The notes under the pieces: model-generated
Seen by the model: only the letters and a program-made list of their open reading frames with translations
The model's database searches: none
What the model was told of the DNA's origin: nothing
Part shown: positions 25,271-34,244 of the stretch, one piece after another
Layout of the letters: every line of letters starts with the position of its first letter
How positions within the stretch are numbered: the first letter of the stretch is position 1
Assembly (NCBI RefSeq): GCF_011030405.1
Contig: NZ_JAAJTJ010000031.1
Location: 1 to 48,535 of the forward strand
Length of the DNA stretch: 48,535 nt
Source: Parapedobacter sp. SGR-10
Lineage (GTDB): Bacteria; Bacteroidota; Bacteroidia; Sphingobacteriales; Sphingobacteriaceae
Reading direction: 5' to 3'
Translations under genes and position numbers: made by a program

Positions 25271-26095
25271 TTATACTTTTTCATTTTTAATATACTCGCC
25301 CATGATGCTGAAATTGGCGGTATGCTTCAATACCTTCCGGATAGCGGCATCGTAGTCGGATTGTTTTTTCCATTCTACGTCTACATAGAAGTCGTATTCG
25401 TTGCGACGGCCGACTACCGGCATAGACTGTATCTTGCTGAGATTGACATTCTGTTCGGCAAAGCATTGCAGTACATTGGCCAAGGCTCCCACGGCATTGC
25501 CGGTCTGAAACGACAGAGAGGCTTTGTTGGCATTTTTCTGCTCGACGACCTGGTTGGAGAGAATAAGGAAGCGGGTCGCGTTTTTCTTGTGTGTCTCGAT
25601 ACGTCTTTCCAGGATTTCCAGGCCATAGGTCTTAGCTGCATGCTCGCTGGCAATGGCTGCGGTCGTTGTCAGTTTTTCATCTTTGATCTTTTTGGCGCAT
25701 CCTGCTGTATCCATGCCTTCCTTGACTTCCCAATCGGGATGCTCGCTTAGGAATTCGTCGCATTGACGGATAGCGATCGGATGGGATTCTACGATCTTGA
25801 TGTCACTCAGTTTTACACCGGGCAGCGCCAAAAGGTTCTGTTGGATGATCAGGTGTACTTCGCCGATGATGTGAAATCTGTAGTCCCGCAGTAAGTTGTA
25901 GTTGGGCAATATACTACCTGCAATGGAGTTCTCGATGGCCATGACGACATAGTCCGCTTTGCCTTGTTTGAGCATTTCGCAGGTCTGTTTGAAGGAGCTA
26001 CATTCAAGTGTTTCGATGTCGTCACCAAAATATTTGAGTGCGGCTTCTTCATGAAAGGAGGCTTTGACACCTTGTATTGCTATTTTTGTACTCAT
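25271..26095 (-). CDS. pheA: Prephenate dehydratase
   Basis: A 274-residue enzyme making phenylpyruvate for phenylalanine synthesis. The catalytic half holds IAIQGVKASFHEEAALKYFG, DYVVMAIENSIAGSI and the late KNATRFLILS (Thr-Arg-Phe motif). The last 85 residues form an ACT domain (LSFQTGNAVGALANVLQCFAEQNVNLSKIQSMPV), the usual Phe-feedback site. No chorismate mutase is fused; that activity lies in the next gene. First gene of the operon, behind an attenuator leader. Confidence 0.95.
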   Translation of the reverse strand: MSTKIAIQGVKASFHEEAALKYFGDDIETLECSSFKQTCEMLKQGKADYVVMAIENSIAGSILPNYNLLRDYRFHIIGEVHLIIQQNLLALPGVKLSDIKIVESHPIAIRQCDEFLSEHPDWEVKEGMDTAGCAKKIKDEKLTTTAAIASEHAAKTYGLEILERRIETHKKNATRFLILSNQVVEQKNANKASLSFQTGNAVGALANVLQCFAEQNVNLSKIQSMPVVGRRNEYDFYVDVEWKKQSDYDAAIRKVLKHTANFSIMGEYIKNEKV

Positions 26096-26115
26096 ATTGT
26101 TTCTTGTCTTGTCAC

Positions 26116-26150
26116 AAAAAAAGTCCCGGATTTATATCCGGGACTTTTTT
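26116..26150 (-). terminator. Attenuator terminator of the pheA operon
   Basis: GTCCCGGAT (minus strand, from 26144) pairs with ATCCGGGAC across a 4-nt loop; A/T pairs extend the stem to 15 bp, and a U-run follows. It ends 20 nt before the pheA ATG, so it must be controlled. Its 5' arm can instead pair with CCGGGATT at the end of the leader ORF (26184-26177), forming an 8-bp antiterminator. Confidence 0.85.
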
Positions 26151-26174
26151 GTTTATTCCTAATCTATAAACATA

Positions 26175-26240
26175 TCAATCCCGGCTTTTATCCATAAAAT
26201 AAAAGAAGCCAAAATAAAAATATGTTGTATATCTTGTCAT
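26175..26240 (-). CDS. Phe/Tyr-rich leader peptide of the pheA attenuator
   Basis: A 21-residue reading frame starting at ATG 26240 and ending in TGA at 26175. Residues 7-15 read YFYFGFFYF; the whole peptide has five Phe and four Tyr. Its last codons (CGG GAT) lie in the antiterminator strand. Stalling at Phe/Tyr codons would leave CCGGGATT free to pair with the terminator's 5' arm and allow readthrough. Finishing at the stop would cover it and permit termination. This is the textbook amino-acid attenuation layout. A start about 12 nt after the predicted transcript start agrees. Confidence 0.85.
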   Translation of the reverse strand: MTRYTTYFYFGFFYFMDKSRD

Positions 26241-26258
26241 ATCTCGTATATAGTGATC

Positions 26259-26290
26259 CAAAGGTAGATGTAATATTTTATATGTGCAAA
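26259..26290 (-). promoter_or_regulatory. Bacteroidota-type promoter of the aromatic operon
   Basis: The minus strand reads TTTG (26290-26287), 20 bp, then TACCTTTG (26266-26259), matching the -33 TTTG / -7 TAnnTTTG consensus. Transcription would start near 26252, just before the leader peptide. Confidence 0.7.
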
Positions 26291-26671
26291 TAATTTTAAA
26301 AAAAAATGTTTTTATTTATCGTTTTTTATCACTTTTATGATGAGAAATAATAGCGTTTTTTACACTATAAATTTGATTATTTTTTCGCTTGTCTTTTATA
26401 TTTAATTTTTTTTTTAAAACTATTGTATATGAGTTATTTATATTTATTTAGTGTTTTTTATATATAAAATAATATATTTTTTATTCAATTTTTTAGTCAA
26501 AATTATGGAGTATTTTGTGCTTATTTTGTTGAAAATATTATAAGAAATATGTGTAAAATATTGTATAGATATTGTGATTTTAATTGGTGTTTTATAGTGC
26601 AAGGATAAAAAATATTTCACTCTTATGAGACTTCTAATTCCGAAACTGTAACTTAGAGCCGTAAATGATGG
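26291..26671. other. Extremely AT-rich gene-free stretch
   Basis: Long A and T runs and no reading frame of note. It lies between the divergent aromatic operon and the DMT transporter. Beyond the pheA promoter at its edge I see no site I can name. Confidence 0.6.
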
Positions 26672-26832
26672 TGTCTAAAAAGCCGTCATCCGCCAGTAGT
26701 CGGACAAGTTGTTGAGTGCCTGTCTGCGATAGGCAGGAAGTCGAGACATCTCGTCATAGTAACGCATTTACTTTGACGAGATCCTTCACTGCGTTCGAGG
26801 ATGACGATCTAAAATACAGGGCTTTTTAGACA
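26672..26832. repeat. MITE-like dispersed intergenic repeat, copy B
   Basis: A 161-bp element bounded by perfect 13-bp inverted repeats TGTCTAAAAAGCC / GGCTTTTTAGACA. Its inner arm at 26778-26806 is, inverted, CGTCATCCTCGAACGCAGTG, matching copy A and the riboswitch insertion. It ends 23 bp before the DMT transporter start, so it forms that gene's upstream region. Confidence 0.65.
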
Positions 26833-26855
26833 GCTTTGTCTCCAAGAATATATTT

Positions 26856-27713
26856 ATGCTATATCTATTATTGAGTATCTGTTGTAGTGTCATTGTTTCC
26901 GTTATTATCAAGGTAGGGCGTGCTAAGGGTATCAATACCCAGCAATTGGTGCTTTGGAATTACCCTATTACCGTACTGTTGTCCTGGGTATTGTTGCAGC
27001 CGGATTTTTCGTCTGTGCAGCTGGGCCAATTGCCTTTTCATTTTTACATCCCATTGGCTGTATTGTTACCTACGATGTTTATCTTTATTGCTTTGGCTAT
27101 ACAGTATAGCGGTATTGTCAAGACCGATATTGCCCAACGGCTTTCGTTGGTTATCCCGCTTGCAGCTTCGTTTCTTCTCTTTGGCGAAAGTTTGGCTGAT
27201 AAAAGTCTGATAGGTGTATTGGTAGGGTTGATTGCTGTTGCCTTTTCCGTGAGTTGGCAATCCTCCTCTACTTCTTCGAACCACAAAGCTATATTTTATC
27301 CTTTGGTCGTGTTCTTGGGGATGGGAGGGATCGATATTCTGTTCAAACAGGTGACGCAGTACAGTAGAGAAGTATATTTTGTTTCCTTATTTATTGTATT
27401 TACCCTTGCCATGCTGGTTGCGTTTGGGATTTTGCTATATAAACTTTATTTTAAGCACGAACAATTGGACAGGCGAGCCATATTATGGGGACTCGGGATG
27501 GGATTTTTCAACTTTGCTAATATCTTTCTGTACATGAAGGCACATCGCTTGTTGAAAGACAACCCTTCGGTGGTCTTTACAACCATGGATGTGGGAGGGA
27601 TTGTCTTAGGCGGAATTGTCGGAATGGTCTTTTTTAAGGAGAGACTGAGTTTGTTGAATAAGATCGGATTGGGATTGGCTATATTTTCGGTATTATTGAT
27701 TTATTATCTGTGA
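26856..27713 (+). CDS. DMT-superfamily (EamA-like) membrane transporter
   Basis: A 285-residue protein of about ten short membrane helices in two halves. It begins directly with a hydrophobic helix (LYLLLSICCSVIVSVIIKVGRAKG) and shows the DMT pattern IVKTDIAQRLSLVIPLAASFLLFGESL in the first half and a similar VVFTTMDVGGIVLGGIVGMVFFKERLS in the second. The substrate is not predictable. The stop overlaps the GTG start of the next gene, so the three-gene set to 29178 is probably one transcript. Confidence 0.8.
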   Translation: MLYLLLSICCSVIVSVIIKVGRAKGINTQQLVLWNYPITVLLSWVLLQPDFSSVQLGQLPFHFYIPLAVLLPTMFIFIALAIQYSGIVKTDIAQRLSLVIPLAASFLLFGESLADKSLIGVLVGLIAVAFSVSWQSSSTSSNHKAIFYPLVVFLGMGGIDILFKQVTQYSREVYFVSLFIVFTLAMLVAFGILLYKLYFKHEQLDRRAILWGLGMGFFNFANIFLYMKAHRLLKDNPSVVFTTMDVGGIVLGGIVGMVFFKERLSLLNKIGLGLAIFSVLLIYYL

Positions 27714-28327
27714 GTTTATTTGAGGATACATATCTAACGATAGAAGCGTCTTCGGAAGGTATATTTCGGGACAGGGGAAGTAAGTTTATCGCCTATGCCT
27801 ATCCTTTTAAGGAGGAGTCCGGGCTGAAAGACATTGTGGCAGAGCTCAAATCCCGGCATCCGAAGGCCAGGCATCATTGCTGGGCGTATAGACTGACCAC
27901 GGATCGCTCGGTCTTTCGGATCAACGATGATGGCGAACCTTCGGGCACGGCAGGCCGACCTATACTGAATGTCTTGCTATCCAAAGACGTGACGAATATA
28001 CTGGTCGTAGTCGTCCGTTATTTCGGGGGGACGTTGCTCGGTGTACCCGGCTTGATTCATGCCTACAAGATGGCAACGCAGGAAGCATTGGACAGTGCTG
28101 CTATTGTAGAGAAGACGGTAAATGATATATATCGCATAGATTTTGATTATTTGCAGATGAATGCAGTCATGCGTTTGGTGAAAGAAGAAAATTTACCTAT
28201 CTTAAAGCAGCAATTTGACAACAACTGTTCGATGGATGTAGAGGTTCGAAAAATGCAGGTAAATCAGGTGCTTCAAAAGTTGGATAAACTAGAACAAATA
28301 CGCTATACATACGTAATGACCTTATGA
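27710..28327 (+). CDS. YigZ/IMPACT family protein
   Basis: A 205-residue cytoplasmic protein with a GTG start overlapping the DMT stop. It has RGSKFIAYAYPFKEE, KARHHCWAYRL, INDDGEPSGTAGRPILNVL and VVVVRYFGGTLLGVPGLIHAYK, the UPF0029 N-terminal signature. The C-terminal DUF1949-like domain follows. Human IMPACT relatives regulate translation; bacterial roles are unsettled. Confidence 0.9.
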   Translation: MSLFEDTYLTIEASSEGIFRDRGSKFIAYAYPFKEESGLKDIVAELKSRHPKARHHCWAYRLTTDRSVFRINDDGEPSGTAGRPILNVLLSKDVTNILVVVVRYFGGTLLGVPGLIHAYKMATQEALDSAAIVEKTVNDIYRIDFDYLQMNAVMRLVKEENLPILKQQFDNNCSMDVEVRKMQVNQVLQKLDKLEQIRYTYVMTL

Positions 28328-29178
28328 TTGCAGATTCTGAATTGATTTTGAATACAGATGGCAGTATCTACCATCTCAACTTGAGGCCAGAGGATCTGGC
28401 ACAAACCATCATCCTGGTTGGCGATCCCGAACGCTTGCAATGGGTGTCCCGCTATCTGGACAATGTGGTTGTCAAGAAAGGGAAAAAAGATTTTATCACC
28501 CACACCGGTCTATGGAAGGGGCAACGGATCTCCGTCATTTCCTCCGGAATCGGGACAGATAATATTGACATTGTACTCAATGAACTGGATGCATTGGTCA
28601 ATATTGATTTTGAGACCAAATCCCTTAAAGACGATCTTACTTCTTTGGATATTATCCGTATAGGTACGTCGGGATCTATACAAGGCAATATTGCTGTGGG
28701 TACGGTACTGGCGAGCGAATATGCTATCGGCTTTGATGCCTTAATGCAATATTATATCAAGCCTTATACCGAACAGGAGACGGCTATCAAAGAAGTAGCC
28801 CAACAACATTTTCCGGCTTTGAATTTTCAGCCTTATGTGGGTAGGGCCAGTACGAAGCTGTTGTCCCAATTTGCATCGGATCTTCCTAAAGGGTTGACGA
28901 TGACCGTCCCGGGGTTTTATGGCCCGCAAGGCCGACATATCCGGTCAAACAATGTATATCCAGACCTGATCGAAAAGGCCGTTGGGTTTTCTTTGGCGGA
29001 GAAGAGGATTACACATCTAGAAATGGAAACAGCAGGAATATACGCACTGGCCAATATGTTTGGCCACCATGCACTGTCCATCAATACGATCCTGGCTAGC
29101 CGTGTAAACGATCAACTCAGTGAAAATCCCAAACAGATGATCGACGATATGATCCGCTATGTATTGGAGAGGGTGTAA
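28324..29178 (+). CDS. Nucleoside phosphorylase (uridine phosphorylase-like)
   Basis: A 284-residue PNP/UDP-family enzyme that cleaves nucleosides with phosphate. IILVGDPERLQWVSRYL (28-45), SSGIGTDNIDIVLNEL, RIGTSGSIQ and LEMETAGIYALANMFGH are family sites. Substrate specificity (uridine versus purine) is not clear. It overlaps the YigZ stop by four bases. Confidence 0.85.
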   Translation: MIADSELILNTDGSIYHLNLRPEDLAQTIILVGDPERLQWVSRYLDNVVVKKGKKDFITHTGLWKGQRISVISSGIGTDNIDIVLNELDALVNIDFETKSLKDDLTSLDIIRIGTSGSIQGNIAVGTVLASEYAIGFDALMQYYIKPYTEQETAIKEVAQQHFPALNFQPYVGRASTKLLSQFASDLPKGLTMTVPGFYGPQGRHIRSNNVYPDLIEKAVGFSLAEKRITHLEMETAGIYALANMFGHHALSINTILASRVNDQLSENPKQMIDDMIRYVLERV

Positions 29179-29284
29179 CTTGATTGATACCTGTGTAATT
29201 TGGCAAACCTCATGAAAGTGTTTTATATTCGCTCATCCTAAAAGGCATATTGTAAAACTTAAAAACAAGACTACTATATTAATA

Positions 29285-30988
29285 ATGAAAAAACGTAACA
29301 GATGGTTGTTGTTGGGTGCACTGATATCTGTGCTATTCGGCTTTTCTCCACAAACAACAGTCCCTGCGGATGTCGTGTACATCAACGGAAATATATTAAC
29401 CGTAAATGCGAATAACGAAAGAGCAGAAGCTATGGCTATTCTGAAGGGGCGGATCTTGGCTGTGGGTACCAACCAAAGTATACGGAAGCATCAGGGCAAA
29501 AGGACAAAGATTGTAGACCTAAAAGGAAAAACCTTAATACCGGGATTTATTGATGGACATAGCCATTTTGGTACATTGACCCGATTCAATACAGTGGATA
29601 TATCGCCACCTCCGGTAGGCCAGGTACTGGAGATCAGTGATATTGTACGTGTCATCAAGCAGTACAAAGATTCGCTCCATATACCGGCAGGCACATGGAT
29701 TTTTGCCCGAGGATATGATACCGATCAATTAAAAGAAAAAAGGCATCCCGTCAAGGGTGACTTGGACGCTGCATTCCCGGACAATCCTGTGTGGCTGACT
29801 CATAATTCTGGTCATATCGCTGTGGTCAATTCATATGCATTGAAGCTTTCAGGCATCAACAAGGATACGCCTGATCCAAAAGGAGGTCAAGTCGTGCGGG
29901 ATCCCAAGACGGGCGAAGCGACAGGACTATTGTTGGAAACAGCAAGAAACCTGGTAAAGACCAGGCGGAAAGCGTTGACATTGGAGGAGCGGTTGGATCT
30001 GCTTCAAAAACAGCAAGAATGGTACGCCAGTCATGGAATTACGACTGCGCAGAATGGAAGTACGAGCCTGGCTACGTTAAACCTGCTGAAAGAGGCTGCA
30101 AAACGTAAGCTGCTAGACATCGATGTAGAAGTATTGGCTGCCCGTAGTCTGATGTTCAGGCTGATCGATGAAGGAATGAAGTTTGGGAAGCTTGATAAGC
30201 GGTTGACATTGACAGGTGTGAAGGTATTTACCGATGGGTCTCCACAGGGTAAAACAGCTTTCTTTACCGAGCCGTATCTGACTGAAGTGCCAGGCTGTGA
30301 TTCGGGCTGTATCGGTATGCCTACCATTACGCAAGGATTGCTTGATAAAAGTGTTTTGGAAGCTTTCAAAAACAATATACAGGTATATGCACACTGTAAT
30401 GGGGATGCATCGATAGATATGTACATCGAGGCGGTAAAAAAGGCCAATAAGGCTCTTGGAAAAGGTAGTCAGGAGCGTAGGCCTGTTATCATACATTCAC
30501 AATTTGTGCGGCCGGATCAGTTGGATGCCTGTGCAGAGCTTGGGTTGATCCCATCGTTTTTCACAAACCATGCCTACTTCTGGGGAGATGTACATACCGA
30601 GAATCTAGGTGTAAAAAGAGCTCATTTTCTGAGTCCGTTGAGAGCAGCAAAGGAGAAAGGTGTAATCTTTACCAACCATACAGATTTTGGGGTTACACCG
30701 ATCAACCAGCTTTTCTTGCTATGGACATCTGTCGCCAGAGAGTCCCGTTCGGGTCAGATCATCGGTGCAGATCAGCGTGTCAGTCCTGAAGAGGGATTGC
30801 GGGCCATTACATGGAATGGTGCTTATCAGTATTCCGAGGAGAATGTCAAGGGCTCGTTGGAACCCGGCAAACTGGCCGATATGGTGGTGCTGTCCGGTGA
30901 TCCTACAAAAGTTCCTGTCCATAAAATCAAGGATATTGTCGTGTTGGAAACCATTAAAGAGGGTAAGACAATATTTAAAAGAAATTGA
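29285..30988 (+). CDS. Secreted YtcJ-like metal-dependent amidohydrolase
   Basis: A 567-residue protein with an N-terminal hydrophobic signal (about 6-22, no lipobox Cys). The amidohydrolase start VYINGNILTVN is followed by PGFIDGHSHFG, whose HSH is the first metal-ligand pair. Further sites are GVKVFTDGSPQGKTAFF, VYAHCNGDASID, VIIHSQFVRPDQL and FTNHTDFGVTP. The C-terminal LEPGKLADMVVLSGDP is typical. Members hydrolyse amides of many compounds; the substrate is unknown. It converges on rodA with 18 bp between. Confidence 0.85.
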   Translation: MKKRNRWLLLGALISVLFGFSPQTTVPADVVYINGNILTVNANNERAEAMAILKGRILAVGTNQSIRKHQGKRTKIVDLKGKTLIPGFIDGHSHFGTLTRFNTVDISPPPVGQVLEISDIVRVIKQYKDSLHIPAGTWIFARGYDTDQLKEKRHPVKGDLDAAFPDNPVWLTHNSGHIAVVNSYALKLSGINKDTPDPKGGQVVRDPKTGEATGLLLETARNLVKTRRKALTLEERLDLLQKQQEWYASHGITTAQNGSTSLATLNLLKEAAKRKLLDIDVEVLAARSLMFRLIDEGMKFGKLDKRLTLTGVKVFTDGSPQGKTAFFTEPYLTEVPGCDSGCIGMPTITQGLLDKSVLEAFKNNIQVYAHCNGDASIDMYIEAVKKANKALGKGSQERRPVIIHSQFVRPDQLDACAELGLIPSFFTNHAYFWGDVHTENLGVKRAHFLSPLRAAKEKGVIFTNHTDFGVTPINQLFLLWTSVARESRSGQIIGADQRVSPEEGLRAITWNGAYQYSEENVKGSLEPGKLADMVVLSGDPTKVPVHKIKDIVVLETIKEGKTIFKRN

Positions 30989-31006
30989 TGATATTTAAAT
31001 AATGAG

Positions 31007-32281
31007 TTAATAAGGCGAAAGTCCTTTTCTGGCTGAATCGAACCTTAATAGCAGAAACAGGAGGATCGTAAAGCTCCATAAGGAGGATCCTCCGTAGCTG
31101 ATAAAAGGCAATGGTATCCCGATGACAGGAACGAAGCCAATAGTCATGCCGATATTGATAAAGAAATGGAAGAAAAGGATGGAGGCTACACCGTAAGCAT
31201 AGGTGCGTGCAAAAACAGTTTTTTGCCGTTCGGCAATATTCACGATACGGATCAGCAATGTCAGGTATAAAAGGATCAATACTGCCGTGCCGACAAAACC
31301 CCATTCTTCGCCTACCGTACAGATGATAAAGTCTGTGCTCTGCTCGGGGACGAAGTTGTATTTGGTCTGCGTGCCCTGTAGGTAGCCCTTGCCAAACAGT
31401 TGTCCCGAACCGATAGCGATCTTGGATTGGGTCAGTTGATAGCCCAGGTCACGTGGATCATCCAGTTTTCCGAGAACCACATCGATACGTCCGCGTTGAT
31501 GCGGTTTGAGGATATTATTGAATATATAATCTACGGACAATATGTACACAGACGATGCCACAAAGAACAAGAGCAGGCTCATGATATATTTCTTCTTTTT
31601 GCCCAACAAAAAGAAAAGCAGCGTCGTGATCAGAGCCAGTATGAGAATGAGAATCCATTGATTGTACAATAGTGCCAGGACAAAGAATAAAATGGCTAGC
31701 CCTGCTATGATCAGGAGATTGGTTCCTACATACCCCTCACGATAGAAGACAAATACAAGCGAAAGGAATACAAGTGCGGAACCGGTGTCTTTTTGCAACA
31801 AGACAAGGCAAAATGGTAACAATACGATACAAGCACCTATCACCAATGTCTGGAGATTAGGCATTTTGTTCGACTGTGTGTTGAGGTAATAGGCCAATAG
31901 CAGGCATGTGCCTAGTTTTGCGAATTCGGAAGGTTGTAGTCGAAATGTTCCTAAAGGAATCCATGCCTGATTGCCCCCTACACTACGCCCTATGCCCAAT
32001 ACAGCGATCAATAGCAGGATGACCAAAATGTAAAAAAAAGGCGTCATCGAGATAAAAAATCGCTGATCGATGATCAGTATGCAGAACCCGAGCACGATGG
32101 CCGTGAAAATAAACAATGCTTGTTTGCCATCGTTTGCAGATAGATTAAACAATGCTGGATTTTCCGGATCATATACTGCTGCCCGGATATTGAACCATCC
32201 AATAAGGCATAGTATGAGCCAAAGACAGACTGTAAACCAATCCAGGTTGCCCAAAAAATTACTATGTCTCGTTCTAGTCAT
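31007..32281 (-). CDS. rodA: Rod-shape-determining protein RodA (SEDS glycosyltransferase)
   Basis: A 424-residue inner-membrane protein with about ten helices that polymerises lipid II for side-wall growth together with PBP2. Family motifs include SFAKLGTCLLLAY-type sequence (here PSEFAKLGTCLLLAYYL), QKDTGSALVFLSL, GKGYLQGTQTKYNFVPEQSTDF-like region and GIPLPFISYGGSS. It overlaps mrdA by eight bases at its start. Last gene of the mre/rod cluster. Confidence 0.95.
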   Translation of the reverse strand: MTRTRHSNFLGNLDWFTVCLWLILCLIGWFNIRAAVYDPENPALFNLSANDGKQALFIFTAIVLGFCILIIDQRFFISMTPFFYILVILLLIAVLGIGRSVGGNQAWIPLGTFRLQPSEFAKLGTCLLLAYYLNTQSNKMPNLQTLVIGACIVLLPFCLVLLQKDTGSALVFLSLVFVFYREGYVGTNLLIIAGLAILFFVLALLYNQWILILILALITTLLFFLLGKKKKYIMSLLLFFVASSVYILSVDYIFNNILKPHQRGRIDVVLGKLDDPRDLGYQLTQSKIAIGSGQLFGKGYLQGTQTKYNFVPEQSTDFIICTVGEEWGFVGTAVLILLYLTLLIRIVNIAERQKTVFARTYAYGVASILFFHFFINIGMTIGFVPVIGIPLPFISYGGSSLWSFTILLFLLLRFDSARKGLSPY

Positions 32282-34235
32282 GGTGGCGTCTTATTTGGCT
32301 ATGGTGTACAAGTAGATTGGACGTATGATCCGTGGACGAAGCCTGTCCGCGATCTTCGCTGTTCGAGGCTGTAGTGCTTACTTTTGCTTCCTGCGGCGTT
32401 GGTTTTGGAGCCGTTTTTGGCAGTAGGTTAGCGTTGTATATGCGATCCTGGATATATTTGGGCAGTGTAATAGTGTCTTTCAGATGTTGTTCGACCAGCA
32501 TACTGGCAATGGGAGCGGCCCAGGTACCGCCATATCCCGCATTTTCGACAAATACGGCAATCGCTATCTTAGGATCATGACGAGGCGCGAAAGCAAAGAA
32601 TACTGCGTGGTTTTCACCATGCGGGTTTTGTACCGTCCCGGTCTTTCCACACATTTCTATATCCTTTATCTTCGATCCGGCTGCCGTTCCGCTGGATACC
32701 GCCCTGCTCATACCTTCGATGACCGGTTCGTAATGCTTTTCATCTACACCTGCCCACATTTTTTCGGTGTATTCTTCTTTGATAATCTGCCGTTCGCCTA
32801 TGCCTTTGATCAGGTGGGGGCGATAATAGAATCCTCTGTTGGCGACAATGGCCATGAGGTTGGCCATTTGCAACGGCGTGATCCCCAGTTCACCTTGTCC
32901 GATGGAAAGAGAAATATTAAAGCTGGAACCCCATTTTTCATTTCCGTAGCGTTTTGTGTAGAAGTCTGCGCTAGGGACCATTCCTCCCTTTTCTCCAGGC
33001 AGGTCGATGCCGAGCGTATGACCTAAACCAAACTTGCCCAAGCCTTCCCGCCAGAGCTCGTAAGCCTTGGGTGCCGGCATTCCTCTGGAATCGATCATAC
33101 GGGCATATACATGACCATAATAGGTGTTGCAAGATCTTTGTATAGATTTGATCAGATCGGTAGGGCCATCGACATGGGTGCAACGCATGAACCCTCTGCC
33201 TCCACCATAGCGGTATCCCCCCGGACAATTGAAGATGGTTTGGGGGGTGATGATACCAGCCTGTTGGGCAGTCAGTGCGGATACGACCTTGAACACAGAG
33301 CCGGGGGGGTAGGAGGCCTGTATAGGACGGATAAAAAGAGGTTTTGTCGGATCGTGCAACAGTTTCATGTAGTTGTTGCCCCGTTCTCTGCCGACCATGA
33401 GATTGGGGTTGTAGCCAGGGCTACTGACAAATGTCAGAATCTCGCCCGTAGCAGGCTCGATGGCCACCACGGATCCCATCTTGTTTTTCATCAGCTTCTC
33501 GGCAAGGATCTGTAGATCCCTGTCCAGGGAGGAGACCAGACCGTCTCCCGAAACGGCCAATGTATCGTATTTGCCGTCCATAAAAGAACCTTTCGGCCTG
33601 CCCAAAACATCCACCATCAGATTTTTGACACCGCGCTGGCCACGTAGCAGTTCTTCATACGATCTTTCTACGCCACTAGCTCCGATGTAGTCTCCCGAAC
33701 GATAGAACCCCTTGGAGCGCTCAATGTCTTTTTCATTGACTTCCTGAATATAACCGAGAAATTGGGCTGCGATACTATCGGGATAGCTGCGCACCGTACG
33801 GTTTAATGCATAGAACCCCTTGAATTTGTAGAGGTGCTCCTGGAGTTGCGCATAGGTTTCGCTAGAAACCATTTTTTCAAACGTAGAACTGCGGTAAGAG
33901 GAGTGGGCCTTTGCTTTTTGCATTCGGGTCTCAAAACCTTTGAGGTCGATATTCAACAATTGGCACAACAAGGCAGTATCCAGGTCTTTTACCTCCCGTG
34001 GTGTGACCATGATGTCATACACGGGTTCGTTTTGTACGAGAATTTTTCCATTACGATCCAGAATGACCCCACGGGCGGGGTAGATATTTATCTTTCGTAA
34101 GACATTGTTGTCTGCTGACAAACGATACGAGTCGTCTAGCACCTGTATATAAAACAGACGAACAAGGATTAGAATGGCTAATCCGATAAAAACACCGAGA
34201 ATAACATATTTTCGTTCAAAAAAACTGTTGTTCAT
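32274..34235 (-). CDS. mrdA: Penicillin-binding protein 2 (elongation transpeptidase)
   Basis: A 653-residue class B PBP. A membrane anchor (about 11-30) precedes the dimerisation region (RGVILDRNGKILVQNEP). The transpeptidase domain shows YPPGSVFKV (the SxxK), QRSCNTYYG (SxN) and CGKTGTVQNPHG (KTG). It crosslinks wall made by RodA. The C-terminal tail (Thr/Ser/Glu-rich, ending LVHHSQIRRHHD) is divergent. It lies nine bases after mreD. Confidence 0.95.
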   Translation of the reverse strand: MNNSFFERKYVILGVFIGLAILILVRLFYIQVLDDSYRLSADNNVLRKINIYPARGVILDRNGKILVQNEPVYDIMVTPREVKDLDTALLCQLLNIDLKGFETRMQKAKAHSSYRSSTFEKMVSSETYAQLQEHLYKFKGFYALNRTVRSYPDSIAAQFLGYIQEVNEKDIERSKGFYRSGDYIGASGVERSYEELLRGQRGVKNLMVDVLGRPKGSFMDGKYDTLAVSGDGLVSSLDRDLQILAEKLMKNKMGSVVAIEPATGEILTFVSSPGYNPNLMVGRERGNNYMKLLHDPTKPLFIRPIQASYPPGSVFKVVSALTAQQAGIITPQTIFNCPGGYRYGGGRGFMRCTHVDGPTDLIKSIQRSCNTYYGHVYARMIDSRGMPAPKAYELWREGLGKFGLGHTLGIDLPGEKGGMVPSADFYTKRYGNEKWGSSFNISLSIGQGELGITPLQMANLMAIVANRGFYYRPHLIKGIGERQIIKEEYTEKMWAGVDEKHYEPVIEGMSRAVSSGTAAGSKIKDIEMCGKTGTVQNPHGENHAVFFAFAPRHDPKIAIAVFVENAGYGGTWAAPIASMLVEQHLKDTITLPKYIQDRIYNANLLPKTAPKPTPQEAKVSTTASNSEDRGQASSTDHTSNLLVHHSQIRRHHD

Positions 34236-34244
34236 CCCTTTCGT

